DNA of 64,000 bases from CATOSK01 sp963665735 (GCA_963665735.1 OY762444.1:3224001-3288000); one strand, 5' to 3'. Positions 33,294 to 43,703 are shown, counted from the stretch's first letter. The notes: generated from the letters alone by a model not told the origin. Numbers and translations are program-made.

Positions 33294-36200
33294 CTACCCA
33301 GCCCCTTGGCGGTTTCGCACCCAGAAACTCCGGCGTTGGAAGGGATAGCCCGGAATCCCAATTCGCCGCCGTTTCTCCCCCGCGAAAAGCCCAGGGAATG
33401 ACAACGGCACTCCAGCCTCGTAAGCGGTGGCTACCGCCTTGAGAAAATCCTCTTCCCAGCCGGCCCCGCCGTCATCGGAACGCAACAAGCAATCCAGAAA
33501 GACCGGGGATGGGGCAACCCCGCCGTCCCGCGGCCATAATGCAGCGGCCAAGGGTTGCTGCCCCGCCGCTACGCCAATCTCAACAACCAAGTCCGCCCCT
33601 GTCCGGGCCAGCGCGCCAACGGCCTCTTGCATCGGGGCGTTTTCGCCGCCCAAGCGCCGCCAATGCCCGGTGTCCAATTCGTCGGACGACTGCACTACCC
33701 GCCCGGTGACGCCGCTGACCCAAACCGTCGAGGGCGGCATCATGGCGACCCGGGGCAACGCCGCGTCCGGGCTGGTGACGGCTGCCGCCAACCGCAGCCC
33801 ATCCTCCAGGCTGATGACTCCCGCCGCCTGCGCCGCCGCCAGTTCTCCCACGCTCTGGCCCAAAACCGCCGCTGGCGCAACGCCCACGCTTTCCCAAAGG
33901 GCGGTGACTGCCGCTTGCAGCGCATAGACCGCCGGCAGTTTCCATGAAGTATCGTCCACGCCGCCGGGCCGTTCCCCCCGGCCAAGAATCACGTCCAGCA
34001 GGGAATAACCCTGCTCTTCCCGCACCAGTTGGTCGCATCGGTCAAGGGTCGCCCGGACTACCGGCTCGGCGCGGTAAAGCCCTTCGCCCATGCCGGCCCA
34101 CGCCTCCAGCCCGCCGGCGTAAACGAAAGCCGTTTTGGGTGTTGTTGGAGCCGCGGATTCGGCAGAATCCGATTCTGCCCCGGCAACGGCTATCAACCCT
34201 TGTCGCAGCGTCTCCCCGTCCCGGAAAACCACGCCGGCCCGGTGGTTGAAATGGCTGCGCCCCACGCCGGCCGTCCATGCCGAGTCCGCCAGAAGAGACT
34301 CCCGGCCTGCGGATTCCGGCGATAAAGCCGCGCCTTGCTCATCCAGCCACGACAAGAACCGCGCGGCGGAATCCCTGAGAGCGGCGGGAGATTTGCCGGA
34401 CAAGGGCAAAAACCTGGTTTCCCTACCCCGGAAATCGTCTCCGACCAGGGCCAGACCGGCGTCGGCAACCGGCAACGCCGCCGCCACCGACTGCGAAGAA
34501 CCGGCCGGCCAGCCCGTCCCTTTCGTTGTCCCGTCCGCATCAAACTGCCCGCCGTAGCCCTCCACGACAACGTGGGCGTTGGCGCCGGACAACCCGAAGG
34601 CGTTTATGGCGGCCAGGGGCAGTTTGTCGGGATAAACAGGCCAGTCGGTTATTTCCGACGTGATTCGCACCTTTGCATCTTCCCAGTCCAGTTCCGGGTT
34701 CGGGTCTTGAAAGTGCAGTTGGGACGGTATGACGCCCTTGGTCATTGCCATGACCACCTTAATCAAGCTGGCCATTCCCGACGCCCATTCCAGGTGGCCG
34801 ATGTTGGTCTTGACCGAACCCACCAGCAGTGGCCGCTCCGCATTGCGGCCCTGGCCGTAAAACGACTCCAAGGCCCGCATTTCAATGGAGTCTCCCAAGG
34901 CGGTGCCGGTGCCGTGGGCCTCCACGTAGTCCACTTCCCCGGGGTCAACCCCCGCCCGGGCCAGGGCCTGTTCCATGACCCGCCCCTGGGCCGGGCCGTT
35001 GGGCACCGGCAGCCCGGCGCTGGCCCCGTTCTGGTTAACCGCCGAACCCTTGACTACGCTCCAAATCCGGTCACCGTCGGCCTCCGCATCGGCCAGACGT
35101 TTCAGGACAACCACGCCGCAGCCCTCGCCGCGCACAAAACCGTCGGCGGAGGCGTCAAAGGGGTTGCACCGCCCGGCAGCCGACAACATACCCATGTCCC
35201 GGTGGAAATTGACTATCGCCGGGGACAGGACGGTATTGACGCCACCGGCCAGGGCCAGGTCAATCTCCCCCCGCTGCAAGGCTGACAAGGCTTGATGCAC
35301 CGCCGCCAGCGACGACGCGCAAGCCATGTCCACCGGCATGGCCGGCCCTTCCAGTCCCAAAGCGAAGGCAATCCGCCCGGCGGCCACGCTGGCCGTCGTT
35401 CCCATGTAGGTGTCATACTGGCCGGTGCCCGAAATAACGTCCCGGTACTCGCTGGCCCCGATTCCGGTATAGACCCCGGTGCGGCTCCCTTTCAGTCCTT
35501 CCGGGTCAATGGCGGCGTCCTCCAGGGCTTGCCACGTAATTTCCAACAGCATCCGTTGTTGGGGGTCCATCATCCGGGCCTCAATGGGCGCGATGCGGAA
35601 GAACCGGGCATCAAACCGGTCAATCCCTTCGACGAAACCTCCCCGGCGGTAAATCGCCGCCGCCGCCGGGTCTCCGGCAATCCCGTCCCAGGAACCCGCG
35701 TCCTTGCGCCCGTCCGTCACCGCATCCCTGCCAGATTCCAGCAACTCCCAGAACGCCGCAAGATTGGGCGCCCCGGGGAAACGGCAAGCCATGCCCACGA
35801 TGGCGATGGCGTCGTCATCGGTCTGCCGGGCCGGTTCCCGCCGGCGGGGAGCCGGTTCCGCCACGGGTGCCGGGCCGGACGCCCCCAGCGCCTCGGCCAG
35901 TTCCGCCCCCAGGTGGCCGGCCAGCGCCGCCACGTTGGGATAGTCGAAAACCGCCGTGTTGGAGACCACGTACTCCCCGGCGAAAGTCCGGTTCAGCCGG
36001 TTCCGCAGTTCCACCGACATCAGCGAGTCCATGCCCAGGTCAAAAAACCCAACGGTGGGCGATGGGGCCGACGGCATCCGCAGCGTCGCTTGCAACTCCC
36101 GTTGCAGGAAAGCCGTCAACAGTTCCTCCCAATCGCCGGGCGGCTGCTGGCGCAATTGAGCCACCAGGTTGGCCGGGCCGTCCGCGTCCGATTCACCGCC

Positions 36201-39200
36201 GGCCTTTTCCTCCCCAGCCAGCAATTCCTCCAGCAAGGTGGGCCGCTGGTCAAAGCCGGCGGCCCGCACTGCCCAGTCCACCGCCGTCACTGCGCTGAAA
36301 GTCCGGTCCTGGCGCACTAGTTGGTCGAAAGCCTGGAGGCCCTGCTGCGGGCTTATCCAGTCGGAACCCGAGGCCGTTAGTTGACCCTGAATCCGCTCCC
36401 GCTGCTCCGCCGCCTCGCCCAGTTCCGACCACGCGCCCCAAGCGATGGACTGCCCCGGCAATCCCAGGGAACGACGATAGCCGGCCAGTTGGTCCAGAAA
36501 GGCGTTGGCCGAGGCGTGGTTGCCCTGCCCCGAATTGCCGACAACTCCCACCGCGCTGGAGAACAGGACAAACAAGTCCAGGTCTTTATCCAGCGTGGCT
36601 TGGTGCAGGCGCCAGGCGCCCAGCATTTTCGGCCATAGCACTTGCTCAAACCGTTCCCAGGTCTGGTTGGTCAACGCCCCGTCGGAAAGCACCCCGACGC
36701 TGTGAATAACCCCGCCGAGAGGGGGCAACGCCGCGTCAATTCGCCCCAGCATGGCGTCAACCGCCGCCGAGTCCGTCACGTCGGCCAGTTCCACCCGCAC
36801 GTCGGCCCCTTGCCGGCGCAGGGTTTCAATCACCGCCGCAGCCTCCGGGTCCGGCGGGCGGCGTCCGTTCAGGACTATGACTCCGGCCCCGTGGTCGGCC
36901 AGCCAACCCGCCACCACGATGCCGATACCGCCCAACCCGCCGGTAACCAGGTAGGTGCGGTCGGGCCGCAGCCGTCCGCCGGGCAGGGGCGGCATGGCGA
37001 TGACGTTCTTCCCGATATGGCGGGCCGAGCGCATGAACTCCATTGCCGCGCTAACCTCGGCCATCGGCCAACGGGTATGCGCCAGTGGCCGCAACTCCCC
37101 GGCGGACACCCGGGCCATTACCCGCCGCAGGGCCGCGCCGGCGGTGGCCGGGTCTTGCCGCTTCAGGGCGTCCACTTCCAGCACCGAGTAGGCAACGTCG
37201 GGCCGCGCCGCCGCCATTTCCGCCGCCGTCCAGATGTCCCGCCGGCTCATTTCCACGAAACGCCCGTTGACCGCCAGGCAGGACAGGCTGGCTTCGATGT
37301 AGCCCGGCCCGGTCAGGCTGTTCAGCGCCACGGTAACGCCGGCGCCCTGGGTATCTTCAAGAATCTGCCGGCCGAAGTCGGTGGTACGGCTGTCATAGAC
37401 GTGGGCGATGCCCAGGGAGCGGAGATAAGCCTGCTTGGGCGCGCTGGCCGTGGCGAAAACCTCGGCCCCGGCGGCTTGAACCAACTGCACCGCGGCCAGA
37501 CCTACGCCGCCCGATGCGGTATGCACCAGCACCCGGTCGCCGGCCCGCAGCCCTGACATCCGGAAACTCAGTTCCGCCGATACAAAGGCCGTGGGTATGG
37601 TAGCCAGGGCCGCCGCCGGAACGCCCTCCGGGGCGGGGGCTACCAAATCGGCGCAGACCGACAGTTCGGGCCGCAAAGTCCCAATGCCCAGACCCAATGC
37701 TCGGTCGCCAACGGCGAACTCGGAGACTTCCGGGCCGACTTCGGTGATGCGCCCGCAAAATTCGTCGCCCAACTCCGGTTCCAATGCCACCGCGCCCAGC
37801 CCGACCAGAACGTCGGAAAAGTTAAGACCCACGGCCTCCACTGCTACCCGCACTTCGCCCCTTTCCAGGGCGCGGGGCGGGGCGGATTCGGCGCGAATGC
37901 CCGCCAAGCCCTCGCCGGCGGTGGGCCGGATGCGCCAGTCTTTATTATCCGGCAAGTCCAGCTTGGAACGGCCTTGGCCGGCCCGCACCAGGCGCGCCGC
38001 TAACCGCCGGCCGGCCCGGTGCGCGATATGGTTTTCTTCGTCGGGGAACATCAACTCGTTGGCCAGAGTGTCGGGAATTTCCGCCGCCGGGTCCAGGTCA
38101 ATCATCCTGGGCTGCAAGTACCCTGACTCCCGCGCGATGGCCTTGCCGAAACCCCACAGGGCCGCGCCGGCCAGTTCCCCCACGCTGGCCCGCAGATAGT
38201 CCCTTTCCAACGCCTGCGCCCCGCGGGTGATGAACCACAGGCCGTTGGCCGGAATTAAGTCGGCGTCCTGGACGGCTTGCGTCAAGGCCAAGGCGCTGGC
38301 CCCGGACTTCCGCGCGTCTTCCGCCAGTTCTGCCGTCGTTGCCCCGGCGCCATGCCCCGCCAAAGCAGCGCAATGAACGACGCCCCGCAGCGGTATGTCC
38401 GGGGGCAAGCCGTCCAACAGTTGTTTCCATGACTCCCGGTTCTCGGTTTCCACCGTGCTGCGGGTAATCCCCGGAGTATCGGGATTCGGAGGATTCCCGC
38501 CGTTCTGGTGGCTCTTGCCGGCTAACACGACGGTCTGATTCAGCGCGGCCAGTTCCGCCGCCAATCCGTCGGCCCAACCGCCATCGTCAGCGGCCAGCAC
38601 CCATGAACCGGCCGGCCAGGCGATTTCCTCCGGGCCTTGGGCCATAATCACCCCGGAACCCAAGGGGCCGTCGTCGCCCCAGGTTTCCCCGGCCAGCGCC
38701 GTCGGGTCGTTAAAACCGGCGTCGGTCAGGGCCTGACGCCACACTTCCGGCGAGGCCAGCGCGTGGTTGGGCCGGTAGTCGTCGGAGTAACGCCACCAGC
38801 CATCCAGTTGGCCCAAGGTCATGTCCTGCCAGCCCCGGCCCCGCAGGTTTTCCAACGCCATCAACTGTCCCGACGGGGCCAGCAAATCCCGGCAATGGCC
38901 CAGGGTTTCCCCCAGGTCCCGGGTGGCGTGCAGCACGTTGACGGCAATCACCAGGTCATAGGCGTGGAGTTCAAAACCCTGGTCTGCCGGATTCCTTTCA
39001 ATGTCCAGCCGCCGGTATTCCAGCGGAAAGCCGGTATCGGCGAACCGCTCTTCCGCCGCCGCGAAAAACCCGGCGGAAATGTCGGTGAACATATAGTCGA
39101 AGTTCCCCTCCGGCAACTCCGGCAGCGCCACCGACGTTCCTGACCCGGTGCCGGCCCCCACTTCCAGAATCCGCAGCCGCCGGTCAGCCGGCCAGTCGGC

Positions 39201-42200
39201 CACGACGGAGGCCACCGCATCCCCCAATATCCGGTTGGAGCACTTGGACGCCGGGGCGGTAAAGTAAAAGTCCGCCAATCCGGGGCCTTCCGTCGGAAAC
39301 AGTATGGACAGCGGGTCCACTTGGCCCCGCAGCACTTCCGCCAAAGCGCCGCCGCTCCGCCGCAGCAACCCCAGTTCGTTGACGCCGTGGGGATACCGGC
39401 CCTCCGCCTGGTCGGCAAACCCTTCCCGGTCAGTGAAGACTGCATCCGTCAGTGGGTCGCCGCTTCCCACTACCACCCGGTAGTCGCCGCCTCCGGTATG
39501 TTCCAACACGCCTGCGTCGGCCAGCAGGCGCAGCATCCGCTCAAACAACCGGGAATGTTCGGCGTTGACGCCCAACGTCTCCCGCAGCGTCTCCGGGTTG
39601 ATGACCGCCCCCGCTTGCCGCTGCCAACCCAGCTTGTCCAAAGCGGCCAGGGCATAGGCGCGGGCCAGCCGTTCCAGGTCGTTCAACAGGGCGGCCCGGT
39701 CGTCCATCGTCACGCCCAGGTCAGCCAGGTAGTCGGCATAAGTTCCCGTCTTGGCGGCGATGACCGACGGCGCAACCAGGGCGTCGGCGGGTTGCAGCCG
39801 ATTTGTCAGAGGGCGTTCCCGCCAGACAATTTCGTACAGCAGGTTTTCCACGCCCTCGGCGGCGGACAGCAGAGAGGCGCGGGTGGCCCGTTTCAATACG
39901 AAACCCGTCAACTCGCCCAAAGCCGTCCCATCCGGGGAATAAAGCCACAAATCGCCGGTCAAGGTTTCCGGGATTGACTCCGGCCCGCCGCCCGGCGCAT
40001 CCGTCATCGGTTCCCGCAGCCGCGCGTGGCAGAGCAACCGCTCCGGCAGCGGCCCGTTCAGCCGCAACCGTTCCCACGCCAAGGGCAGGTAGGTAGCATC
40101 GCCGCCAACGCCCGACAGGTTCCGCGTCGCCGACAGGACTTGAAAGCAGCCGTCCAGCAGCAGGGGGTGAATGTCTGCGTTGCGTCCTTCCCCCGGCCGG
40201 GGCAGCGTCACTTCGCCCACCGCCTCGCCGCCGGCGCCCCATAAGGTTTCCAGGCTGCGGAAAGACGGCCCCAGGTCAATGCCGGTGGCGGCCTTGGCCC
40301 GGTAGTAGGCCGTCAGGTCCTGGGGTTGCAGCCCGGACTTCAAGGCGTCCGTGTCTATCCTTGCCGGGGGTGGAGACTGGCCGCCCGCCGGGGCAAGCTG
40401 TCCCTCGGCGTGTAGTTCCCATTCATCGTCCTTGTCGCCCTTGCTGAAAACCTCGAAATGCCGCGTTTCGCCGGGCTTGCCGCCGTCAATGACCAACTGC
40501 ACCCGGCGGCCCGGCTCTGCTGTGCCGTCCTCCGGGTCATATTCCGGGTAAACCAACGGGTTATGCAGTTGCAGTTCCTCAACAACTGCCCCGGCGGAAC
40601 CTTCGGCCATCGGCACGGTAGCGGCCATCGCCCCGTACAGCGCGCCGGGCATTATCACCCGCCCGTAAACCCGGTGGTCATTCAGCCAGGCCGGTTCCGA
40701 CGGGTACATTTCCGTCTCAAACATCACCTCGCCCCGGGGCGATTCGTGCCTGGCGCCCAGCAATGGGTGGCCGCCGTCCGACACCCGACGCCGCTGGGTT
40801 GGCGCCCAGAAACGGCGCCGTTGGAAAGGGTAGCCGGGTATGGCGATTTTCCGGCGCTCTTCCCCTGCGAAGAGACCCTTGAAGTCCACCGGCATACCCG
40901 CCCCATAAGCACCCGCAACCGCCCGGATAAAAGCCTCCGCTCGTTCCGGCTCCGAACCGTCGGCGGTGGGCCGCAGTACGCTTTGCAGGACTATCGGAGA
41001 GGAAACAACCCCGTTTCCTTGCGGCCAGTTCAGCGACACCAGCGGCCCTAAAATTGCGTGGGGGCCAATTTCGATTACCGCGTCCACGCCCAACTCGGCG
41101 GCCAGGGTTTCGACGCAACTGCGAAACGCCACCGGCGCGCGGGCTTGCCGCCGCCAGTAGTCCCCATCCATCTTTTTCCCGGACTCAACCGGCCGGCCGG
41201 TAAGGTTGCTGACCAGAGGCACGGCGGGAGCCGAAACCGCAATGTCGTCGAAAACCGCCGCCAAGTCATCCAACGCCGGTTCCACCAGGGGGCTGTGGTA
41301 GCCGGGGCAGGGCCGCAGCCGCGTGACGTTCACCCCGTCGCTCTCCAGCTTGTCGGCCAGCCCGTGAACCTCCTCCGCTGGCCCGCTGATTACCTGGTGC
41401 GTACCGTTGTCCACGCCGATGCACAGGTCTGCGGCGTCCCGTCCGTCATTCCATTCCGCCACCGCCGCCGCAACCCGCGTTGCCGGCGCGAATACCACGG
41501 CCATTGCCCCGGCCCGCGGCAGGTTTCCCATCAACCGCCCCCTGGCCGATGCAAACCGCATACCGTCTTCCAGGGTGAATACCCCGGCGGCCTGGGCTGC
41601 CGCAATTTCCCCCAGGCTATGCCCCACCACGGCGTCGGGCCGGATTCCCAAGTTCTCCCAAAGGGCGGTCAAGGCACATTCCAGGGCGTAAATCGCCGGC
41701 TGTGTCCACCGCGGTTCATCCAGACTGCCGGCGGCGGGCCGTCCGAACATCACGTCCAGCAGGGACGCCCCGCGTTCCTCCCGGATTACCCCGTCGCAGC
41801 GTTCCAGGACGGCGCGGAAAACCGGTTCGCTGCGGTACAACGCCTCGCCCATGCCGACCCACTGGCTGCCCTGCCCGCCGTAAGCGAAAGCCACCCTGGT
41901 CGCCGTCCGGCCCGAAAGTTCCTCCCCGTCTTTGGTCAGGGCCTTCAACCCGGCCCGCAGGGATTTGCCGTCCTTAAACGTCACGCCGGCCCGGTATTGG
42001 AAATGGCTGCGCCCCACGCCGGCCGTCCAAGCCAAATCCGCCAAGTCGCCCGCCGCCGGGTTATCATCCGTTGCCAGCTTGCCGCCGGATAAATTATCCC
42101 CGTCGCGTTTATCCAGCCATTCCAGGTAGGAATCCGCCAACTCCCGCAAGGCGTTTTCCGATTTGCCGGACAAAGGCAACATTCGCGCCGTCCGCCCGGC

Positions 42201-43703
42201 CAGCCCTTCCGCGCTGTCCGGTAAATCCGTCCTCGAATTACGATTAGCCGCCGTCACTGGCAGCGCAGCCCCGGCGGGTTGGGGAGCGCCCCCGTTGCCC
42301 AGCCGGATGCGGTCTGCCTTTCCGTGACCCTCTACTATCACGTGGGCATTGGTGCCGGACCAGCCGTAAGAGCTTATTCCGGCCCGCCGGCCCCGGCGGG
42401 GATGCGTCGGCCATTCCGTAATTTCCGACGTTATTCGCACCGGCAGCCGTTCCCAATCCAGCCCCGGGTTGGGGTTGGTGAAGTGCAGATGCTTGGGAAT
42501 GACGCCGGCCTGGATGGACAGCAGGGCCTTCATCAGCCCGGCAACCCCCGCCGTCGGTTCCAGGTGGCCCACGTTGGTCTTGATTGAACCCACCAGCAGG
42601 GGATGGTCTGGACTGCGGCCCTGGCCGTAAACTGCGGCGGCGGCGTTCAGTTCGATGGGGTCGCCCACCACCGTTCCCGTGCCGTGGGCCTCCAGGTAGT
42701 CCACTTCCGACGGCGCAACGCCGGCCTGCGCCAGGGCATCGCGGATTACGCTTTCCTGGGCCGGCGCGCTGGGCACGGTCAAACCGGCGCTGGCCCCGTC
42801 CTGGTTGATGGCCGAACCCAGCACCAACCCCCAAATGCGGTCGCCATCCGCCTCGGCGTCGCTGAGCCGTTTCAGGACTACCACGCCGCAGCCTTCGCCC
42901 CGGACAAAGCCGTTGGCCGAGGCGTCAAAAGCCTTGCATTGGCCGTCGGGCGACAACATCCCCGCCTGGGCGCGCAGTTGGGTGGGCAGCCCCGAAAATA
43001 TCGCCTGCGCCCCGCCGGCCAGCATCACGTCCGCCTCTCCCAGACGCAGAGCCGAAACCGCCAGATGCACCGTCACCAGGGACGAAGAGCAGGCGGTATC
43101 CAAAATCAGGGCCGGCCCCTCCAGTCCCAGGGCGTAACATACTCGCCCGGCCAGGGTGTTGAAGGAAGTGCCGGAAAGGGTGTACAAGCTGGCGGCCGGT
43201 TCAACCGTCTGCCCGGCGGAACTCAGGCTCAAAGGCCGGTAATCGTTGTTGCTGACTCCCATAAAGACCCCGGCGTTGCTGCCCCGCAACTGCTCCGGGT
43301 CTATGCCGGCGTCCTCCAGGGCTTGCCAGCAGGTTTCCAGCGTCATCCTTTGCTGGGGGTCCAGCAAGTCCGCCTCCACCGACGAAATGCGGAAAAACTC
43401 GGCGTCAAACAGGTCAATGTCATCCACCAGAGCCGCGTACCGGCAAGCCGGGTATTGATTGGCGGACTTGGGGTAAAACTCGCCGATGCGCCCGACGCCG
43501 GAGCCGGGAATCCCCTCGGTAATGGCGTTCCCGCCGGATTCCAGCAAACGCCAAAGAGCCGCAACATCCGGCGCGCCGGGGAACTTGCAGGCCATCCCCA
43601 CCACGGCTATCGGTTCTTGCAGTCCGGCGGCGTCCGGTTTGTCGCCGTACTGCCCAACAACCCGTTGGCCGACCGGATCAAAGTAGCTGCCCGATTCCGT
43701 CAT
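33294..43703 (-). CDS. Giant type I polyketide synthase: KS-AT-DH-MT-ER-KR-ACP-KS-(AT)
   Basis: About 3,469 residues from ATG 43703 (a TTG at 43715 is possible). Domains by approximate residue: KS1 30-460 (Cys205 in DTACSSSL, EAHGTGT, KTNVGHLE); AT1 550-910 (Ser696 in GHSLGE, YHSP; likely malonyl-specific); DH 975-1260 (His1010 in NDHRVYGRVIMPG, Asp1184 in LLDG); C-methyltransferase 1390-1650 (EVGAGTG near 1516); structural KR half 1680-1890; ER 1930-2240 (ASGGVGLAAV near 2061); KR 2245-2440 (GGLGGIG; the usual catalytic Tyr is His2396 in GNHASAN); ACP 2525-2600 (Ser2560 in GMDSL). KS2 is at 2640-3070 (Cys2795 in DMACASSL, EAHGTGT and KTNIGHLE intact), then a shortened AT2 (GQSVGE, Ser3284). 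No terminal ACP or thioesterase. The order resembles iterative highly reducing, C-methylating synthases that make methyl-branched lipids; this role is inference. Confidence 0.93.
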   Translation of the reverse strand: MTESGSYFDPVGQRVVGQYGDKPDAAGLQEPIAVVGMACKFPGAPDVAALWRLLESGGNAITEGIPGSGVGRIGEFYPKSANQYPACRYAALVDDIDLFDAEFFRISSVEADLLDPQQRMTLETCWQALEDAGIDPEQLRGSNAGVFMGVSNNDYRPLSLSSAGQTVEPAASLYTLSGTSFNTLAGRVCYALGLEGPALILDTACSSSLVTVHLAVSALRLGEADVMLAGGAQAIFSGLPTQLRAQAGMLSPDGQCKAFDASANGFVRGEGCGVVVLKRLSDAEADGDRIWGLVLGSAINQDGASAGLTVPSAPAQESVIRDALAQAGVAPSEVDYLEAHGTGTVVGDPIELNAAAAVYGQGRSPDHPLLVGSIKTNVGHLEPTAGVAGLMKALLSIQAGVIPKHLHFTNPNPGLDWERLPVRITSEITEWPTHPRRGRRAGISSYGWSGTNAHVIVEGHGKADRIRLGNGGAPQPAGAALPVTAANRNSRTDLPDSAEGLAGRTARMLPLSGKSENALRELADSYLEWLDKRDGDNLSGGKLATDDNPAAGDLADLAWTAGVGRSHFQYRAGVTFKDGKSLRAGLKALTKDGEELSGRTATRVAFAYGGQGSQWVGMGEALYRSEPVFRAVLERCDGVIREERGASLLDVMFGRPAAGSLDEPRWTQPAIYALECALTALWENLGIRPDAVVGHSLGEIAAAQAAGVFTLEDGMRFASARGRLMGNLPRAGAMAVVFAPATRVAAAVAEWNDGRDAADLCIGVDNGTHQVISGPAEEVHGLADKLESDGVNVTRLRPCPGYHSPLVEPALDDLAAVFDDIAVSAPAVPLVSNLTGRPVESGKKMDGDYWRRQARAPVAFRSCVETLAAELGVDAVIEIGPHAILGPLVSLNWPQGNGVVSSPIVLQSVLRPTADGSEPERAEAFIRAVAGAYGAGMPVDFKGLFAGEERRKIAIPGYPFQRRRFWAPTQRRRVSDGGHPLLGARHESPRGEVMFETEMYPSEPAWLNDHRVYGRVIMPGALYGAMAATVPMAEGSAGAVVEELQLHNPLVYPEYDPEDGTAEPGRRVQLVIDGGKPGETRHFEVFSKGDKDDEWELHAEGQLAPAGGQSPPPARIDTDALKSGLQPQDLTAYYRAKAATGIDLGPSFRSLETLWGAGGEAVGEVTLPRPGEGRNADIHPLLLDGCFQVLSATRNLSGVGGDATYLPLAWERLRLNGPLPERLLCHARLREPMTDAPGGGPESIPETLTGDLWLYSPDGTALGELTGFVLKRATRASLLSAAEGVENLLYEIVWRERPLTNRLQPADALVAPSVIAAKTGTYADYLADLGVTMDDRAALLNDLERLARAYALAALDKLGWQRQAGAVINPETLRETLGVNAEHSRLFERMLRLLADAGVLEHTGGGDYRVVVGSGDPLTDAVFTDREGFADQAEGRYPHGVNELGLLRRSGGALAEVLRGQVDPLSILFPTEGPGLADFYFTAPASKCSNRILGDAVASVVADWPADRRLRILEVGAGTGSGTSVALPELPEGNFDYMFTDISAGFFAAAEERFADTGFPLEYRRLDIERNPADQGFELHAYDLVIAVNVLHATRDLGETLGHCRDLLAPSGQLMALENLRGRGWQDMTLGQLDGWWRYSDDYRPNHALASPEVWRQALTDAGFNDPTALAGETWGDDGPLGSGVIMAQGPEEIAWPAGSWVLAADDGGWADGLAAELAALNQTVVLAGKSHQNGGNPPNPDTPGITRSTVETENRESWKQLLDGLPPDIPLRGVVHCAALAGHGAGATTAELAEDARKSGASALALTQAVQDADLIPANGLWFITRGAQALERDYLRASVGELAGAALWGFGKAIARESGYLQPRMIDLDPAAEIPDTLANELMFPDEENHIAHRAGRRLAARLVRAGQGRSKLDLPDNKDWRIRPTAGEGLAGIRAESAPPRALERGEVRVAVEAVGLNFSDVLVGLGAVALEPELGDEFCGRITEVGPEVSEFAVGDRALGLGIGTLRPELSVCADLVAPAPEGVPAAALATIPTAFVSAELSFRMSGLRAGDRVLVHTASGGVGLAAVQLVQAAGAEVFATASAPKQAYLRSLGIAHVYDSRTTDFGRQILEDTQGAGVTVALNSLTGPGYIEASLSCLAVNGRFVEMSRRDIWTAAEMAAARPDVAYSVLEVDALKRQDPATAGAALRRVMARVSAGELRPLAHTRWPMAEVSAAMEFMRSARHIGKNVIAMPPLPGGRLRPDRTYLVTGGLGGIGIVVAGWLADHGAGVIVLNGRRPPDPEAAAVIETLRRQGADVRVELADVTDSAAVDAMLGRIDAALPPLGGVIHSVGVLSDGALTNQTWERFEQVLWPKMLGAWRLHQATLDKDLDLFVLFSSAVGVVGNSGQGNHASANAFLDQLAGYRRSLGLPGQSIAWGAWSELGEAAEQRERIQGQLTASGSDWISPQQGLQAFDQLVRQDRTFSAVTAVDWAVRAAGFDQRPTLLEELLAGEEKAGGESDADGPANLVAQLRQQPPGDWEELLTAFLQRELQATLRMPSAPSPTVGFFDLGMDSLMSVELRNRLNRTFAGEYVVSNTAVFDYPNVAALAGHLGAELAEALGASGPAPVAEPAPRRREPARQTDDDAIAIVGMACRFPGAPNLAAFWELLESGRDAVTDGRKDAGSWDGIAGDPAAAAIYRRGGFVEGIDRFDARFFRIAPIEARMMDPQQRMLLEITWQALEDAAIDPEGLKGSRTGVYTGIGASEYRDVISGTGQYDTYMGTTASVAAGRIAFALGLEGPAMPVDMACASSLAAVHQALSALQRGEIDLALAGGVNTVLSPAIVNFHRDMGMLSAAGRCNPFDASADGFVRGEGCGVVVLKRLADAEADGDRIWSVVKGSAVNQNGASAGLPVPNGPAQGRVMEQALARAGVDPGEVDYVEAHGTGTALGDSIEMRALESFYGQGRNAERPLLVGSVKTNIGHLEWASGMASLIKVVMAMTKGVIPSQLHFQDPNPELDWEDAKVRITSEITDWPVYPDKLPLAAINAFGLSGANAHVVVEGYGGQFDADGTTKGTGWPAGSSQSVAAALPVADAGLALVGDDFRGRETRFLPLSGKSPAALRDSAARFLSWLDEQGAALSPESAGRESLLADSAWTAGVGRSHFNHRAGVVFRDGETLRQGLIAVAGAESDSAESAAPTTPKTAFVYAGGLEAWAGMGEGLYRAEPVVRATLDRCDQLVREEQGYSLLDVILGRGERPGGVDDTSWKLPAVYALQAAVTALWESVGVAPAAVLGQSVGELAAAQAAGVISLEDGLRLAAAVTSPDAALPRVAMMPPSTVWVSGVTGRVVQSSDELDTGHWRRLGGENAPMQEAVGALARTGADLVVEIGVAAGQQPLAAALWPRDGGVAPSPVFLDCLLRSDDGGAGWEEDFLKAVATAYEAGVPLSFPGLFAGEKRRRIGIPGYPFQRRSFWVRNRQGAG

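Noticed and set aside
37393..37758. Long open frames on the strand opposite the PKS and within its other frames
   Set aside because: High GC creates long shadow frames; they lack ribosome sites and family motifs and mirror the PKS codons.
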